Shown here piece after piece: positions 8,870 to 17,781 of a stretch of 36,883 bases of DNA. This DNA comes from Synergistaceae bacterium OttesenSCG-928-I11. Lineage in GTDB: Bacteria > Synergistota > Synergistia > Synergistales > Synergistaceae. The stretch spans positions 1-36,883 of the forward strand of contig JAJDHV010000008.1 in NCBI GenBank assembly GCA_030266365.1. Reading direction: 5' to 3'. Each line of letters opens with the position of its first letter. Within the stretch, counting starts at the first letter, position 1. Made by a program: the position numbers and the translations under genes. The notes beneath the pieces were generated by a model that saw only the letters and a program-made list of their open reading frames with translations, was not told the origin of the DNA and ran no database searches.

Positions 8870-10078
8870 ATGAGCAAAGAGCGGTACCTGATCACTTCGG
8901 AATCAGTGACGGAAGGGCACCCAGACAAACTCGCGGACCAGATCTCCGATGGCGTTCTTGACGCGATACTCGAGCAGGAGCCCATGGGACGTGTTGCGTG
9001 CGAAACGCTTGTCAGCACGGGTCTGGTAGTCATCACCGGCGAAATTACGACCGGCGTGTACGTCGATATCCCCAAAATCGCACGCACGACGATCAAGGAC
9101 GTCGGATACACGAGGGCGAAGTACGGTTTCGACGGCGACACCTGCGCCGTCATCACCGCGATCGACGAGCAATCGCCCGACATCGCCCGCGGCGTCGACC
9201 GCGCGATGGAAGTCCGCGAGTGTGACATGGACGACGACGCGATCGACAAGGTCGGCGCGGGTGACCAGGGGATGATGATCGGATACGCGTGCAACGAGAC
9301 GCCCGAGCTTATGCCGATGCCGATGGCGCTGGCACACAAGCTGTCGCGCAAACTCGCGCAGATTCGCAAGGATCTCGTCCTGCCGTATCTCCGCCCCGAC
9401 GGAAAGTCACAGGTCACGCTCGAGTATGAAGGACTGAAGCCGGTTCGCGTCGATACCGTAGTCATCAGCACGCAGCACCATCCCGCCGTCGACGAGTCCC
9501 AAATCGAGGCGGATATCACCGAGCACGTGATTCGCCCGATCATCCCGGAGAGCATGCTGGACGGCAAACCGAAAATCTATGTCAACCCGACGGGGCGTTT
9601 CGTCCTCGGCGGACCGCAGGCGGACTCCGGCCTCACCGGCCGCAAGATCATCGTCGACACGTACGGCGGCGTCGTGCCGCACGGCGGCGGCGCGTTCTCC
9701 GGCAAAGACCCGACGAAGGTCGACCGTTCGGCGGCCTATATGACCCGTTACGCTGCGAAGAACGTCGTCGCGGCGGGGATCGCGGAGCGCTGCCAGATTC
9801 AGGTCGCGTACGCGATCGGTGTGGCGAACCCCGTTTCGATTATGGTCGAAACCTACGGCACAGGCAAGATCGCCGATCACAAGATCACCGAGCTCGTGCG
9901 CAAGCACTTTGACTTCCGTCCCGCTGCGATCATTCGCGACCTCGACCTGCGCAAACCGCAGTATCGTCGCATTGCCGCGTACGGTCACATGGGTCGTACG
10001 GACCTCGATCCGATGCCGAAGTGGGAGAGCACCGACCGGGCGGACGCCATGCGTGCCGACGCGGAGGGAATGGCCTAG
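8870..10078 (+). CDS. metK: S-adenosylmethionine synthetase
   Basis: Makes S-adenosylmethionine from ATP and methionine, the methyl donor for cellular methylation and for the radical SAM and FkbM proteins at the right of this window. The 402 residues show [20 protein letters not shown] at the N-terminus, [12 protein letters not shown], the ATP-loop hexapeptide GAGDQG and the phosphate-binding [19 protein letters not shown]. An in-frame ATG 15 bases upstream overlaps the ribosome-binding site GGAGGTG, so the ATG at 8870 is chosen. No SAM riboswitch is visible in the 81 bases upstream, only a small hairpin CGACC/GGTCG. A terminator overlapping the next gene's start follows. Confidence 0.97.
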   Translation: MSKERYLITSESVTEGHPDKLADQISDGVLDAILEQEPMGRVACETLVSTGLVVITGEITTGVYVDIPKIARTTIKDVGYTRAKYGFDGDTCAVITAIDEQSPDIARGVDRAMEVRECDMDDDAIDKVGAGDQGMMIGYACNETPELMPMPMALAHKLSRKLAQIRKDLVLPYLRPDGKSQVTLEYEGLKPVRVDTVVISTQHHPAVDESQIEADITEHVIRPIIPESMLDGKPKIYVNPTGRFVLGGPQADSGLTGRKIIVDTYGGVVPHGGGAFSGKDPTKVDRSAAYMTRYAAKNVVAAGIAERCQIQVAYAIGVANPVSIMVETYGTGKIADHKITELVRKHFDFRPAAIIRDLDLRKPQYRRIAAYGHMGRTDLDPMPKWESTDRADAMRADAEGMA

Positions 10079-10119
10079 CCTCGTTTCGTGGCGCACATAT
10101 GCGTTTAGCAAAAATATTT

Positions 10120-10168
10120 CTGCCGGAGGCGTGAGATGTCTTTTCATCTTTCCTCCGGCAGTTTTTTT
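10120..10168 (+). terminator. metK terminator overlapping the comF start
   Basis: CTGCCGGAGG (10120-10129) pairs perfectly with CCTCCGGCAG (10152-10161), followed by seven U residues. The inner part AGATG/CATCT also pairs. The stem contains the CGGAGG ribosome-binding site and the ATG (10136-10138) of the annotated comF start, so the same hairpin ends metK transcripts and would block translation of comF from that ATG. Confidence 0.85.
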
Positions 10169-10807
10169 ATATTTGCGCGGAGCCTGCTGCATGTGTTGTG
10201 GCCGGCCTCGTGTCCGGTATGTGGCAAACTCGGCGAATCGATTTGCGCTTCATGCCTTGACGGATTGGCTCAAATGCCGATTTCCGTCTGTCTGGAGTGC
10301 GGTACCGGCGAGCCTTGCGCGTTGCATCCGAACGGGCCGTATTGCCGTGCCGTTTCACGCTATGACGCGGTCAACCGGCACGTCGTGCACGCGATGAAAT
10401 ACAGAAACGCGCGACGCGTCGCGACGATGATGGGGCAGCGAATTGCCCGGTCGATTGCGCCGCCGGACGCGGATTGCCTTGTACCGGTACCGTTGCACAA
10501 GGGCAGCGAGCGGGATTATAATCAGGCATGTCTCATCGCTCAGGGAGCGGGGGAAGTCTGGGGTATTCCCGTGCGACAGGTGCTTGCGTGGCACGGAAAC
10601 GTTTCGAGGCAGGCGCGCGCGGGTGGAGCGGAGGAGCGTTTTCTCCCGAAAGATGCTATAATCGTGTCGGGAAACTTGTCGGGTTGCCGGCGGGCTTGCT
10701 TGGTAGACGACGTACGCACGACGGGAAACACACTTTGCGCGGCGCGCGTTGCACTCGAAAGAGAGGGGTGCGGGGTGGCCGGCGCAGTGGTGTGGAGTAT
10801 GAGTTGA
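10136..10807 (+). CDS. comF: ComF family phosphoribosyltransferase-like protein
   Basis: ComF proteins (ComFC/GntX) have a zinc-finger N-terminus and a phosphoribosyltransferase fold; Bacillus ComFC is needed for DNA uptake in competence, but many non-competent bacteria keep the gene. Here CPVCGK and CASC (about 27-42) form the zinc finger, HAMKYRNARR lies mid-protein, and CLVDDVRTTGNTLCAA (about 188-203) is the PRPP loop. Length 223 is normal. The ATG at 10136 and its ribosome-binding site lie inside the metK terminator stem; a GTG at 10193, which would begin VLWPASCPVCG, is an alternative giving a shorter N-terminus. Its position before the TIGR03826 gene and flgM matches the Bacillus comF-flagellar arrangement. 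Confidence 0.88.
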   Translation: MSFHLSSGSFFIFARSLLHVLWPASCPVCGKLGESICASCLDGLAQMPISVCLECGTGEPCALHPNGPYCRAVSRYDAVNRHVVHAMKYRNARRVATMMGQRIARSIAPPDADCLVPVPLHKGSERDYNQACLIAQGAGEVWGIPVRQVLAWHGNVSRQARAGGAEERFLPKDAIIVSGNLSGCRRACLVDDVRTTGNTLCAARVALEREGCGVAGAVVWSMS

Positions 10808-10845
10808 TGTGCCGGCACGACATCCGACGTATGGGGGTATGAAAA

Positions 10846-11157
10846 GTGAAATTCGATATCGCAAAGTGCGGAATGTGCGGAAAGGCGTTTATCGGTGTGG
10901 CGGGTTTGCGAAATGTCTGTGAAAATTGTCGGGACGAGGAGCAAGCGCTCTACAAGAAATTGCGTAAATTTATTCGGGACAACCCCGGCCAGAAACTTAC
11001 GATCGAGGACGCCGTTTCCCTGCTGAATGTCGACGAGCGCAAAATCCACCATCTCGTCGACAGTGGACTGGTGCAGCTCGTCAAGAGCAAAAAATTTCTC
11101 GAGCTCTTCGACGAAACGTACGGTAATCCTTCACGTTCGAAAGAAGATTTTCGTTGA
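10846..11157 (+). CDS. TIGR03826/YvyF-like flagellar operon regulatory protein
   Basis: Resembles Bacillus YvyF (TIGR03826), found between comFC and flgM. The 103 residues contain a zinc-ribbon pair, CGMCGKAF at 8-15 and CENC near 25-28, a charged helix, then a helix-turn-helix-like segment IEDAVSLLNVDERKIHHLVDSG. The exact molecular role is unclear; the domain pair suggests a DNA-binding or regulator-binding protein in late flagellar expression. The start is GTG at 10846 with GGGGG about 8 bases before it, 38 bases after comF. It ends 73 bases before flgM, and the gap contains a sigma-28 promoter. Confidence 0.82.
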   Translation: MKFDIAKCGMCGKAFIGVAGLRNVCENCRDEEQALYKKLRKFIRDNPGQKLTIEDAVSLLNVDERKIHHLVDSGLVQLVKSKKFLELFDETYGNPSRSKEDFR

Positions 11158-11162
11158 CGCTA

Positions 11163-11189
11163 TAAAGCTGTCACGCGATCGTCCGATAA
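11163..11189 (+). promoter_or_regulatory. Sigma-28 (SigD/FliA) promoter of flgM
   Basis: TAAA (11163-11166), 15 bases, then TCCGATAA (11182-11189). The sigma-28 consensus is TAAA-N15-GCCGATAA/T, so one base of twelve differs. It lies 41 bases upstream of flgM, where Bacillus-type flgM genes also have a SigD promoter. Confidence 0.75.
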
Positions 11190-11230
11190 TAGGTGTAATG
11201 AGAAGTACCGCCCACGAGAGGTGATTGTAA

Positions 11231-11524
11231 ATGATCGACAAAATCAATGAAGTACAGGGCGCAGCACATGTGAACGGTGTCAAATCCAAGAGATGGGGCT
11301 TGCAGGGAGCGGAGGAAGCCGCGCTTGTGCAGGATGGCCTCGCGGTAAGCCCGTTCGCGCGCGAGATGGCGAACATCTCGGCGGAGATGGCCAAGGTCCC
11401 CGAAGTTCGGGAGGATAAGGTTCGCGACCTCAAACGCCAGATCGAGGAGGGGACATACAACCCTGACCTGAACGCGCTTGCGGCGAGACTCGTCTGGGCT
11501 GGAATCAACAGAATCGAAGACTGA
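11231..11524 (+). CDS. flgM: Anti-sigma-28 factor FlgM
   Basis: FlgM holds sigma-28 inactive until the hook is complete and FlgM is exported, then late genes are switched on. The 97-residue protein has a polar, probably disordered N-terminal half and the C-terminal sigma-binding part VREDKVRDLKRQIEEGTYNPDLNALAARLV (about 57-86), where KVxxLKxxIxxGTY is the family signature. The start ATG follows GAGAGGTGA. It is driven by its own sigma-28 promoter (negative feedback), and its stop overlaps the flgN start as TGATG. Position and motif make this secure. Confidence 0.93.
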   Translation: MIDKINEVQGAAHVNGVKSKRWGLQGAEEAALVQDGLAVSPFAREMANISAEMAKVPEVREDKVRDLKRQIEEGTYNPDLNALAARLVWAGINRIED

Positions 11525-12003
11525 TGTCGGAGTCGGTTCTCCTTCTGGGAAACACCCTGAAAAAACAGAATGAGATTCTGACGGAACTGCTGGACATCAT
11601 ACTCAAACAGAGGGATGCGCTGAAGGAAGGTCGTCACGCAGATCTGCAAACGCTGATGTCAGAGTTGCGCCATGTTTCGGTGCGTTGCCAGGCTATCGAG
11701 ACCAAACGCGCCCGCACGGCGGAAGAGCTGGCGGGTGCGCTTGGCTGTGAGCCAACCGTCTCCGAAATCCTGCGCGCGTTGCCCGAGGGCTCGGAAGAAA
11801 GCGCGGAGGGCCGCTCTTTGATCGAAGAGGAGTCGAAAAAACTCATCCAGATCGTTCAGCGCCTCAAGATCGAGATGTCGCTGATTTCTCGTCTGATGGA
11901 CGAGGCGAAATCGCTGAACGAGATGTTGATCTCCGAATGGCAGAAGCTGAGCCTGAAGGCGATTGGCGGCGCGGCACTGGGCACGTTCGACGCGAAAATC
12001 TGA
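11524..12003 (+). CDS. flgN: FlgN family flagellar export chaperone
   Basis: FlgN chaperones FlgK and FlgL to the flagellar export gate. The 159-residue protein is almost entirely helical with long heptad stretches, matching FlgN: LLGNTLKKQNEILTELLDIILKQRDALKEG at the N-terminus and a C-terminal amphipathic helix IEMSLISRLMDEAKSLNEMLISEW. Sequence conservation in this family is low, so the call rests on helix pattern, length and gene position between flgM and flgK. The ATG overlaps the flgM stop by one base. With two FlgK paralogues and a giant FlgL downstream, this single chaperone may serve all three. Confidence 0.85.
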   Translation: MSESVLLLGNTLKKQNEILTELLDIILKQRDALKEGRHADLQTLMSELRHVSVRCQAIETKRARTAEELAGALGCEPTVSEILRALPEGSEESAEGRSLIEEESKKLIQIVQRLKIEMSLISRLMDEAKSLNEMLISEWQKLSLKAIGGAALGTFDAKI

Positions 12004-12042
12004 GTAGACTGCGAAAACGCGACAAAAGTCGCCGTTCCCCCC

Positions 12043-12070
12043 GAAAGTTTTATACAGGCAGAGCCGATAT
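12043..12070 (+). promoter_or_regulatory. Sigma-28 promoter upstream of flgK
   Basis: GAAAGTTT (12043-12050), 12 bases, GCCGATAT (12063-12070). The -10 is a perfect SigD consensus, and the -35 differs from TAAAGTTT at one base. Transcription should start near 12076-12078, inside the following terminator hairpin. Confidence 0.72.
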
Positions 12071-12071
12071 T

Positions 12072-12106
12072 AACCAAGGAAGAGCATTTTCTTCCTTGGT
12101 TTTTTT
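12072..12106 (+). terminator. Intrinsic terminator between flgN and flgK, overlapping the sigma-28 start site
   Basis: AACCAAGGAAGA (12072-12083) pairs perfectly with TCTTCCTTGGTT (12090-12101), loop GCATTT, followed by a U run to 12106. It ends transcripts coming from flgM-flgN. Because it begins one base after the sigma-28 -10 box, RNA started there lacks the first part of the stem. Confidence 0.85.
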
Positions 12107-12161
12107 CATGCCTTTTTTCGGCTTTTAAACGCTCCAGGGGAAACTTCGGGAGGGATTTTGA

Positions 12162-14945
12162 ATGGTCAGTACGTATCACGGGATCGAGACGGGGCGCAGG
12201 GCGATCACCTATTTCCGAAAGAGTATGGAGGTTGCGGGGACCAACACAAGCAAGGCGAACACGGAGGGCTACTCGCGGCAGGTTGTCAATAAAACGGCGT
12301 CCGCTGCCCTTTCGACATCTACGAATTACAGCATGCTGGGCACCGGGGTCGACATCACGTCGATCGAGCGCATGCGGGACCAATTTCTCGACGCGCGAAA
12401 GCGCCGGGCGACGGTGGACCAGACCTATTGGCAGACGATGGCCACGGGCATGGAACGCGTCGATTCTTTTATTGTAGGAACGAACGACATCGGCGTGAAC
12501 AATCTGCTGGATAATTTTTGGACGGCCATACAGGATGTGCATATAAATCCAAACAATGGTGCCATCCGCGGATTTTTCCTCGACGAGGCGGACACCCTCG
12601 TGCAGTTCGCCTACAACCTGTCGGCGACCTACAACTCCTACCGCGACGAACTCAACAACGACATCAGTGCGATGGTCCAGGAGGCGAACGGTCTCATCGA
12701 CCAGATCGCGCTCCTGAACAAGGGGATCACACAGCTCGTCCTGAGCGGCGCGGAACCGAACGAGCTGCTCGATAAACGCGACCTGCTCGTCGATCAACTC
12801 TGTACGCTGACCGGTGCGACGGCGACGACGAGCGTGGATGAGCGAGACAATGCGTTCAAGGTGATGATCGGCGGCAGGATCGTCGTCCAGGGCACAAATG
12901 TACGCCACCTCATGCTCGTCGAAAACGAGGCCAACAAAGGATATTACGACATTCAGATCGAGTACAACCAGTACGACATCACGAGCAACCCCGACGCCGT
13001 CGGCGTCATTCTCGAACAGCGCGCGGACGATCAGCGCATGATCGACGGCTCCTGCACGATGGATGCGCTCCACGAGATCGAGGTCGTTCGTACGGCCGAC
13101 GAACTGTACTGGACGGTCGGCTATGGGCTCGCCCAGTCGGAGGGCGGTGAGCGGATGGACGGCTTCGGCTCCGCGGACACCCCTTTGGGCATCGAAGGCT
13201 CGTTCGCCCTCCAGGTCGGTTCTGCTGGCGTGCGAGCGTACAGCGAAGTCTTCGGCAAAACGCCGCCGGGCCCCGGCATCGTACTCGGCGAACCCGGACC
13301 GGGCGAACCGACATCCTACTCCTTCCGCGTCTCCGCCGGCGATTTTGAGACGACGCTGACGGTCGAGTGGAAAACAGTGGAGATCGACGATCCGAATGAC
13401 CCCAATATCCCCCCAGGAAAAATAAATGTAGATAGATGGGTCGTATCGGATAACGCCGTTCCTCCTTCTGTAACTCCGTTTTCTTCAGCGACCGAGAATC
13501 TTACGGTGGACGAGATCGTGGGTTACTTCAATGAGAATTATCCGGACTCCGGTGTTGTGGCGAAGAACGACGGAAACGCCCTCGTCTTCGAGAGCGCGGA
13601 TCGCCAGATTGTCTCCGTTACCGACATCAACGGTTCGCTGATGCAGTCCTGCGGTCTTGCGAACGACAATCCCATCGTCAAGATCGAAGTGACGAAGGAC
13701 GACACGCTCCAGACGATCGCGAACAAGATCAACAACGCATACATGTTCGACAAGATCGTGGCGATCGAGGGAGAGGGCGACGAAGCAACGACCGAGCGCC
13801 TGCTGTTCTATGAAACGGTCCCCGCCGACACGGCGCCGAGCTCGCCCGAGGAGTGGATGCACGCCTCCGTCGAGGTCGACGCGAACGGCAATCCCTACCT
13901 CTGCCTCACGAGCAACGTCGCGGGTGAGGCGAACCGGATCAACGTCATGTCTGGTTCCGTCTGCGGCGACAGTGTCAACGATATGACGGTCGCGCGCCTG
14001 TTGGGTTTGGTCGAAGCCGTGACCGACGAGAATGGGAACAAAGTCCAGTCCGACGTCACGAGCTATATTCAACTCGATCGGGCGAACGACGAGATCATCA
14101 CGCGATACACGCAGGGCGGCGACGTTTTTGTCGATGATGCGTACGTCATCCTGGACGGCAAAGAATATCTCTCCTCGGCCAACGAGTTCAAGAACGCGCG
14201 CCAGATTGCGGTCATCGGCGAGGCGAAGGCGGACACGATGGAAGAGTTTTCGCCAGGCATCCGGGTTGTCCTGAACGGCGTCGGGACGAGCGAAATCATC
14301 GTCCGCCACCACCTGACGGAGGGCACAATTTTTTCGTATGTCAAGTTGCGCGACGACATCCTCTTGTCGCACACCGACGTCTTCGACGAAATGATGTACG
14401 AGCTTGCGACGCAGTTCAACGCCATCCACTACGCGGGATACGGAACGGGCGACTACAAGAATGTCTCGGGCATGGCGTTTTTCGAAGCCATATCCAACCA
14501 GTACGGTGCGTTCAGCAAGTTGAAGATCGACGACGAAATCATTTCGGACGACGGTTTCAACCACGAGCGTCTCGCCGCGATGAGTGGGGACGGAAAAGGT
14601 TCCGCGCTGGGAACGGGAGACGGCAGCAACGCGCTCGCGATCGCACAGCTCAAGCAGGCGAAATTGTTCATGAGCGGCACCGCCGATTTCAACGGTCTGT
14701 ACACGGATTTCGTGGCGGTGTACGGCTCGTTCGGGCAGCGCTCTGAGATCATGCTCAGCAATCAAAATTATATTGTCGAGCAGATCGAGATCCAGCGGCA
14801 GCAGATCATGGGTGTCAACGCCGATGAAGAAATGCTGACACTGGTCGAGATGAATCAGAATTTTAACTACGCATCGCAGTACATTTCGACATTGATGCAG
14901 GTGATCGACCAGATCATCAGCGGCCTCGGCCGAGTGGGAATATGA
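12162..14945 (+). CDS. flgK: Flagellar hook-associated protein 1 (FlgK), first paralogue
   Basis: FlgK forms the hook-filament junction with FlgL. At 927 residues it is longer than typical FlgK (about 450-650). The N-terminal helix region is recognisable but divergent: VAGTNTSKANTEGYSRQVVN replaces the usual GHNIANANT-GYSRQ. The middle carries an extra region with an IN-like module, KIEVTKDDTLQTIANKINNAYM (about 506-527). The C-terminus is canonical: GVNADEEMLTLVEMNQNFNYASQYISTLMQVIDQIISGLGR. The start ATG has GGGAGGG 8 bases upstream. A second, more canonical flgK follows after 23 bases. The fold is clear; whether it is the main FlgK or a specialised junction subunit is not. Confidence 0.9.
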   Translation: MVSTYHGIETGRRAITYFRKSMEVAGTNTSKANTEGYSRQVVNKTASAALSTSTNYSMLGTGVDITSIERMRDQFLDARKRRATVDQTYWQTMATGMERVDSFIVGTNDIGVNNLLDNFWTAIQDVHINPNNGAIRGFFLDEADTLVQFAYNLSATYNSYRDELNNDISAMVQEANGLIDQIALLNKGITQLVLSGAEPNELLDKRDLLVDQLCTLTGATATTSVDERDNAFKVMIGGRIVVQGTNVRHLMLVENEANKGYYDIQIEYNQYDITSNPDAVGVILEQRADDQRMIDGSCTMDALHEIEVVRTADELYWTVGYGLAQSEGGERMDGFGSADTPLGIEGSFALQVGSAGVRAYSEVFGKTPPGPGIVLGEPGPGEPTSYSFRVSAGDFETTLTVEWKTVEIDDPNDPNIPPGKINVDRWVVSDNAVPPSVTPFSSATENLTVDEIVGYFNENYPDSGVVAKNDGNALVFESADRQIVSVTDINGSLMQSCGLANDNPIVKIEVTKDDTLQTIANKINNAYMFDKIVAIEGEGDEATTERLLFYETVPADTAPSSPEEWMHASVEVDANGNPYLCLTSNVAGEANRINVMSGSVCGDSVNDMTVARLLGLVEAVTDENGNKVQSDVTSYIQLDRANDEIITRYTQGGDVFVDDAYVILDGKEYLSSANEFKNARQIAVIGEAKADTMEEFSPGIRVVLNGVGTSEIIVRHHLTEGTIFSYVKLRDDILLSHTDVFDEMMYELATQFNAIHYAGYGTGDYKNVSGMAFFEAISNQYGAFSKLKIDDEIISDDGFNHERLAAMSGDGKGSALGTGDGSNALAIAQLKQAKLFMSGTADFNGLYTDFVAVYGSFGQRSEIMLSNQNYIVEQIEIQRQQIMGVNADEEMLTLVEMNQNFNYASQYISTLMQVIDQIISGLGRVGI

Positions 14946-14968
14946 ACCCGATTTGGGGGGTATAGACG

Positions 14969-17737
14969 ATGAGCAATCTCTTCGCAGGCTTATCCAGCGG
15001 CAACACGTCTCTTCTCTATTATAGGCGGGGCATCGAAACGGCCGGACACAACATCGCGAACGCCTCGACGGACGGTTATTCGAGACAGCGCGTCAATGTG
15101 ACCGAGAACCCGTCGCTTTCGGTTGGAAACGGTATTTCGCTCGGACAGGGGGTCTCAATCGATTCCATCACGCGCGTGCGCAACGAATTTCTCGACGCGC
15201 AGTTCCGTGCACAACTCCCGACGCTTGGCTATTGGGAGACGAGAGTCAGCGCCATCGACACGCTCGAATACTATTCGGGGCAGGTTGCCGCAAACAATCT
15301 GGGGACGACGATCGACGCCTTCTGGACGAAGCTCCAGGACGTCAGCGGGTACCCGAACACGTCGGTGTATCGACAGACGCTTTACAACAGCGCACAAACG
15401 ATGGTTTCGTCGCTGCTGGACATACGGACGCAGTACGATGCCTATCGCAACGACATCAACGAGCAGATATACAACATGGTTGAGGAGGCCAACTACCTCA
15501 TCGACGAAATCGCGCTCATCTGCAACGACATTTACGAGGCGCAGGCCAAGGGTGAAAATCCAAACGATCTTCTGGACAAGCGCGACCAGATGGCGGACCG
15601 CCTCTGCAAGCTGACGGGCGCAACGGTCAGCAGCCCCGCGCTCGACGAGGCAGACGGGGATTACAAGATCGACCTGCATGGCAAGTATCTCGTCCAGGGC
15701 GGTGCGGAGTTCAACTGCAAGGGAACGGCGATCAAGAACACGCGCCACCTCGTCCTAGTCCCGATGGTCGGCAACAACAGCTATTACGACGTGCAGGTCG
15801 AGTACGACCAGTTCGATCACAGCAGCGATTACGGTGTTGCGTCAGTGATCATGGAGCGCCAGGCCGTCATGCCCTCCTGTGTCAACCCGAAGGACGCACA
15901 CGAATTGTTTGTCGAGCGCCTCGCGAACGGCAAGACATGGCAGGTCGGCGGAGCGACCGGTGCGCTTGAGGGTGGGGAACGGCTCGACACAATCTACAAC
16001 AAGAACCAGGCCCTGGGTTTGAACGGTTCTTTCTCCCTGCAAGTCGGCACCGTCGGTGTGCAGGCGGCGAGCAATTCATACGCAACGACGGACCCTGCAA
16101 CGAACGGTATCGTTTTGGGCGAGCCAGCCGGCAGCGATCCTACCGTCTATGAATTTCGTATTGCTGCGGGTGAATTCGAGAGCACGGTGAAAGTCGAATA
16201 TAAAGAGGATCCAAATGCTGCGGGAACATATAAGTGGTTCATTACGACTGACGGGGATAATGAAACGGAATTGGGTAAGAGTGCCGGCAAAGATCTCACC
16301 GTCGACGAACTCCAACAGGCGTTGAACGCCTATCCGCAGTTGAAAACGACATACGACGCGTCGGCGCAGCGCTTCACGATCGAAGCGGCGAACACGGAGG
16401 AGATGCGCGGTCACCTCCTCTCGATCACGGATACGCGCGGCACGCTTGCGTCGGACCTCGGCATTGCGAACAAAAACCCCGCCGTCGAGATTACGGTTAC
16501 GGAAGAGGACACGCTCACGACCATCGCGAACAAGATCAATGCGGCATACATGAGCGACCTCGTCTCCGGCGACGACGCGGCATACGCCACCAACCCGCCG
16601 GGAACCGCGCCATCGAGCCCCGAGGAGTGGCTGCACGCGAATATCATCACCGAGCCGAACGGGTCGATGTACATCGCGCTGACGAGCAACGTGTCGGGCG
16701 AGGCAAACCGGGTCAACGTTCTGCCGGGCAGCGTGTGCGGGGCGAACGGCGATTTTTCCATCGCGCGTCTGCTGGGCTTCACGAACGCGGGCAGCGACTC
16801 GACGAGCTATATGCAGCTCAATACCGACCCCGCCGCGAGCACGACGATCACAAAAGGGGACGTGTATGTCGACGACGCTTACTTTATCTACAACGGCGTG
16901 CATTATCTTTCGGAGAGCAACAGCTTCGCCGAGGCGCGGGCCTTCAAAACGACCAACTCGCAGGGAACTGTCCTTCAGTGGAACAACCCGGCGGCGGACG
17001 TTCTGGGGGATTTCGCCAAGGGGGTGCGCCTAAACCTGAACGGCGTCAACCACTTTTACGATGCTGCGGGCTCACTATCGGGCAACGAGGCGACGATAAT
17101 AACCGTAAGCTCGCACCTGAAAACCGGCTCGATCTACGCGATGCTCGAAAGCCGGGACGATATGATCCTCGGCCTGGAGGATTACCTCGACCGCCTCGCG
17201 TACGAGATGGTTACCGAGGTCAACGCCATACACTACGCCAGCCACGGAAACGGCGACAACAAGGACTTGACGGGCACGGCTTTTTTCAAAGAAGTCACGT
17301 CGCTGTACGGTGCATCGAGGGCGATCCGTGTCAACGCGGCGTTTGAAAAGGACACCAGCCTTATCGCCGCAGCCTCCGATGACGGAACGGGACACACGAA
17401 GGGCGAGGGCGACGGGAGTCGCGCGTTGATGATGGCCCAACTGAAGACGTCCAAGGTGTTCAACTCCGGAACGGACGACTTCAACACATATTTCCTCAGT
17501 TTCGTCGCCGACTATGGCTCGCAGGGTTACGAGGCGAACTATATGCTCGAGGCGCAGCAGGCCATTAACGATCAGATCGCGAAAGAGCGGGATTCGGTGA
17601 TGGGGGTCAGCACGGACGAAGAGATGATCGACATCATCAAATTCCAACAGGGGATCGGTGCCATCTCCCGCTACATGACGGCGCTGGACGACATGCTGGA
17701 CCGGATCATCAACGGTATGGGCCGCGCGGGAATATAG
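14969..17737 (+). CDS. flgK: Flagellar hook-associated protein 1 (FlgK), second paralogue
   Basis: A second FlgK of 922 residues, similar in architecture to the one before it. The N-terminus keeps the canonical motif GIETAGHNIANASTDGYSRQRVN, so this is the better match to ordinary FlgK. The central expansion again has an IN-like module, EITVTEEDTLTTIANKINAAYM (about 508-529), and SSPEEWLHANI, which parallels SSPEEWMHASV in the first copy, showing that the expansion arose before duplication. The C-terminus GVSTDEEMIDIIKFQQGIGAISRYMTALDDMLDRIINGMGR is typical. It lies 23 bases after the first flgK and 44 bases before flgL. Confidence 0.93.
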   Translation: MSNLFAGLSSGNTSLLYYRRGIETAGHNIANASTDGYSRQRVNVTENPSLSVGNGISLGQGVSIDSITRVRNEFLDAQFRAQLPTLGYWETRVSAIDTLEYYSGQVAANNLGTTIDAFWTKLQDVSGYPNTSVYRQTLYNSAQTMVSSLLDIRTQYDAYRNDINEQIYNMVEEANYLIDEIALICNDIYEAQAKGENPNDLLDKRDQMADRLCKLTGATVSSPALDEADGDYKIDLHGKYLVQGGAEFNCKGTAIKNTRHLVLVPMVGNNSYYDVQVEYDQFDHSSDYGVASVIMERQAVMPSCVNPKDAHELFVERLANGKTWQVGGATGALEGGERLDTIYNKNQALGLNGSFSLQVGTVGVQAASNSYATTDPATNGIVLGEPAGSDPTVYEFRIAAGEFESTVKVEYKEDPNAAGTYKWFITTDGDNETELGKSAGKDLTVDELQQALNAYPQLKTTYDASAQRFTIEAANTEEMRGHLLSITDTRGTLASDLGIANKNPAVEITVTEEDTLTTIANKINAAYMSDLVSGDDAAYATNPPGTAPSSPEEWLHANIITEPNGSMYIALTSNVSGEANRVNVLPGSVCGANGDFSIARLLGFTNAGSDSTSYMQLNTDPAASTTITKGDVYVDDAYFIYNGVHYLSESNSFAEARAFKTTNSQGTVLQWNNPAADVLGDFAKGVRLNLNGVNHFYDAAGSLSGNEATIITVSSHLKTGSIYAMLESRDDMILGLEDYLDRLAYEMVTEVNAIHYASHGNGDNKDLTGTAFFKEVTSLYGASRAIRVNAAFEKDTSLIAAASDDGTGHTKGEGDGSRALMMAQLKTSKVFNSGTDDFNTYFLSFVADYGSQGYEANYMLEAQQAINDQIAKERDSVMGVSTDEEMIDIIKFQQGIGAISRYMTALDDMLDRIINGMGRAGI

Positions 17738-17781
17738 CGAGCATATAAATGAACAAGAATAAATCGAGGCGGTGATGGTCG

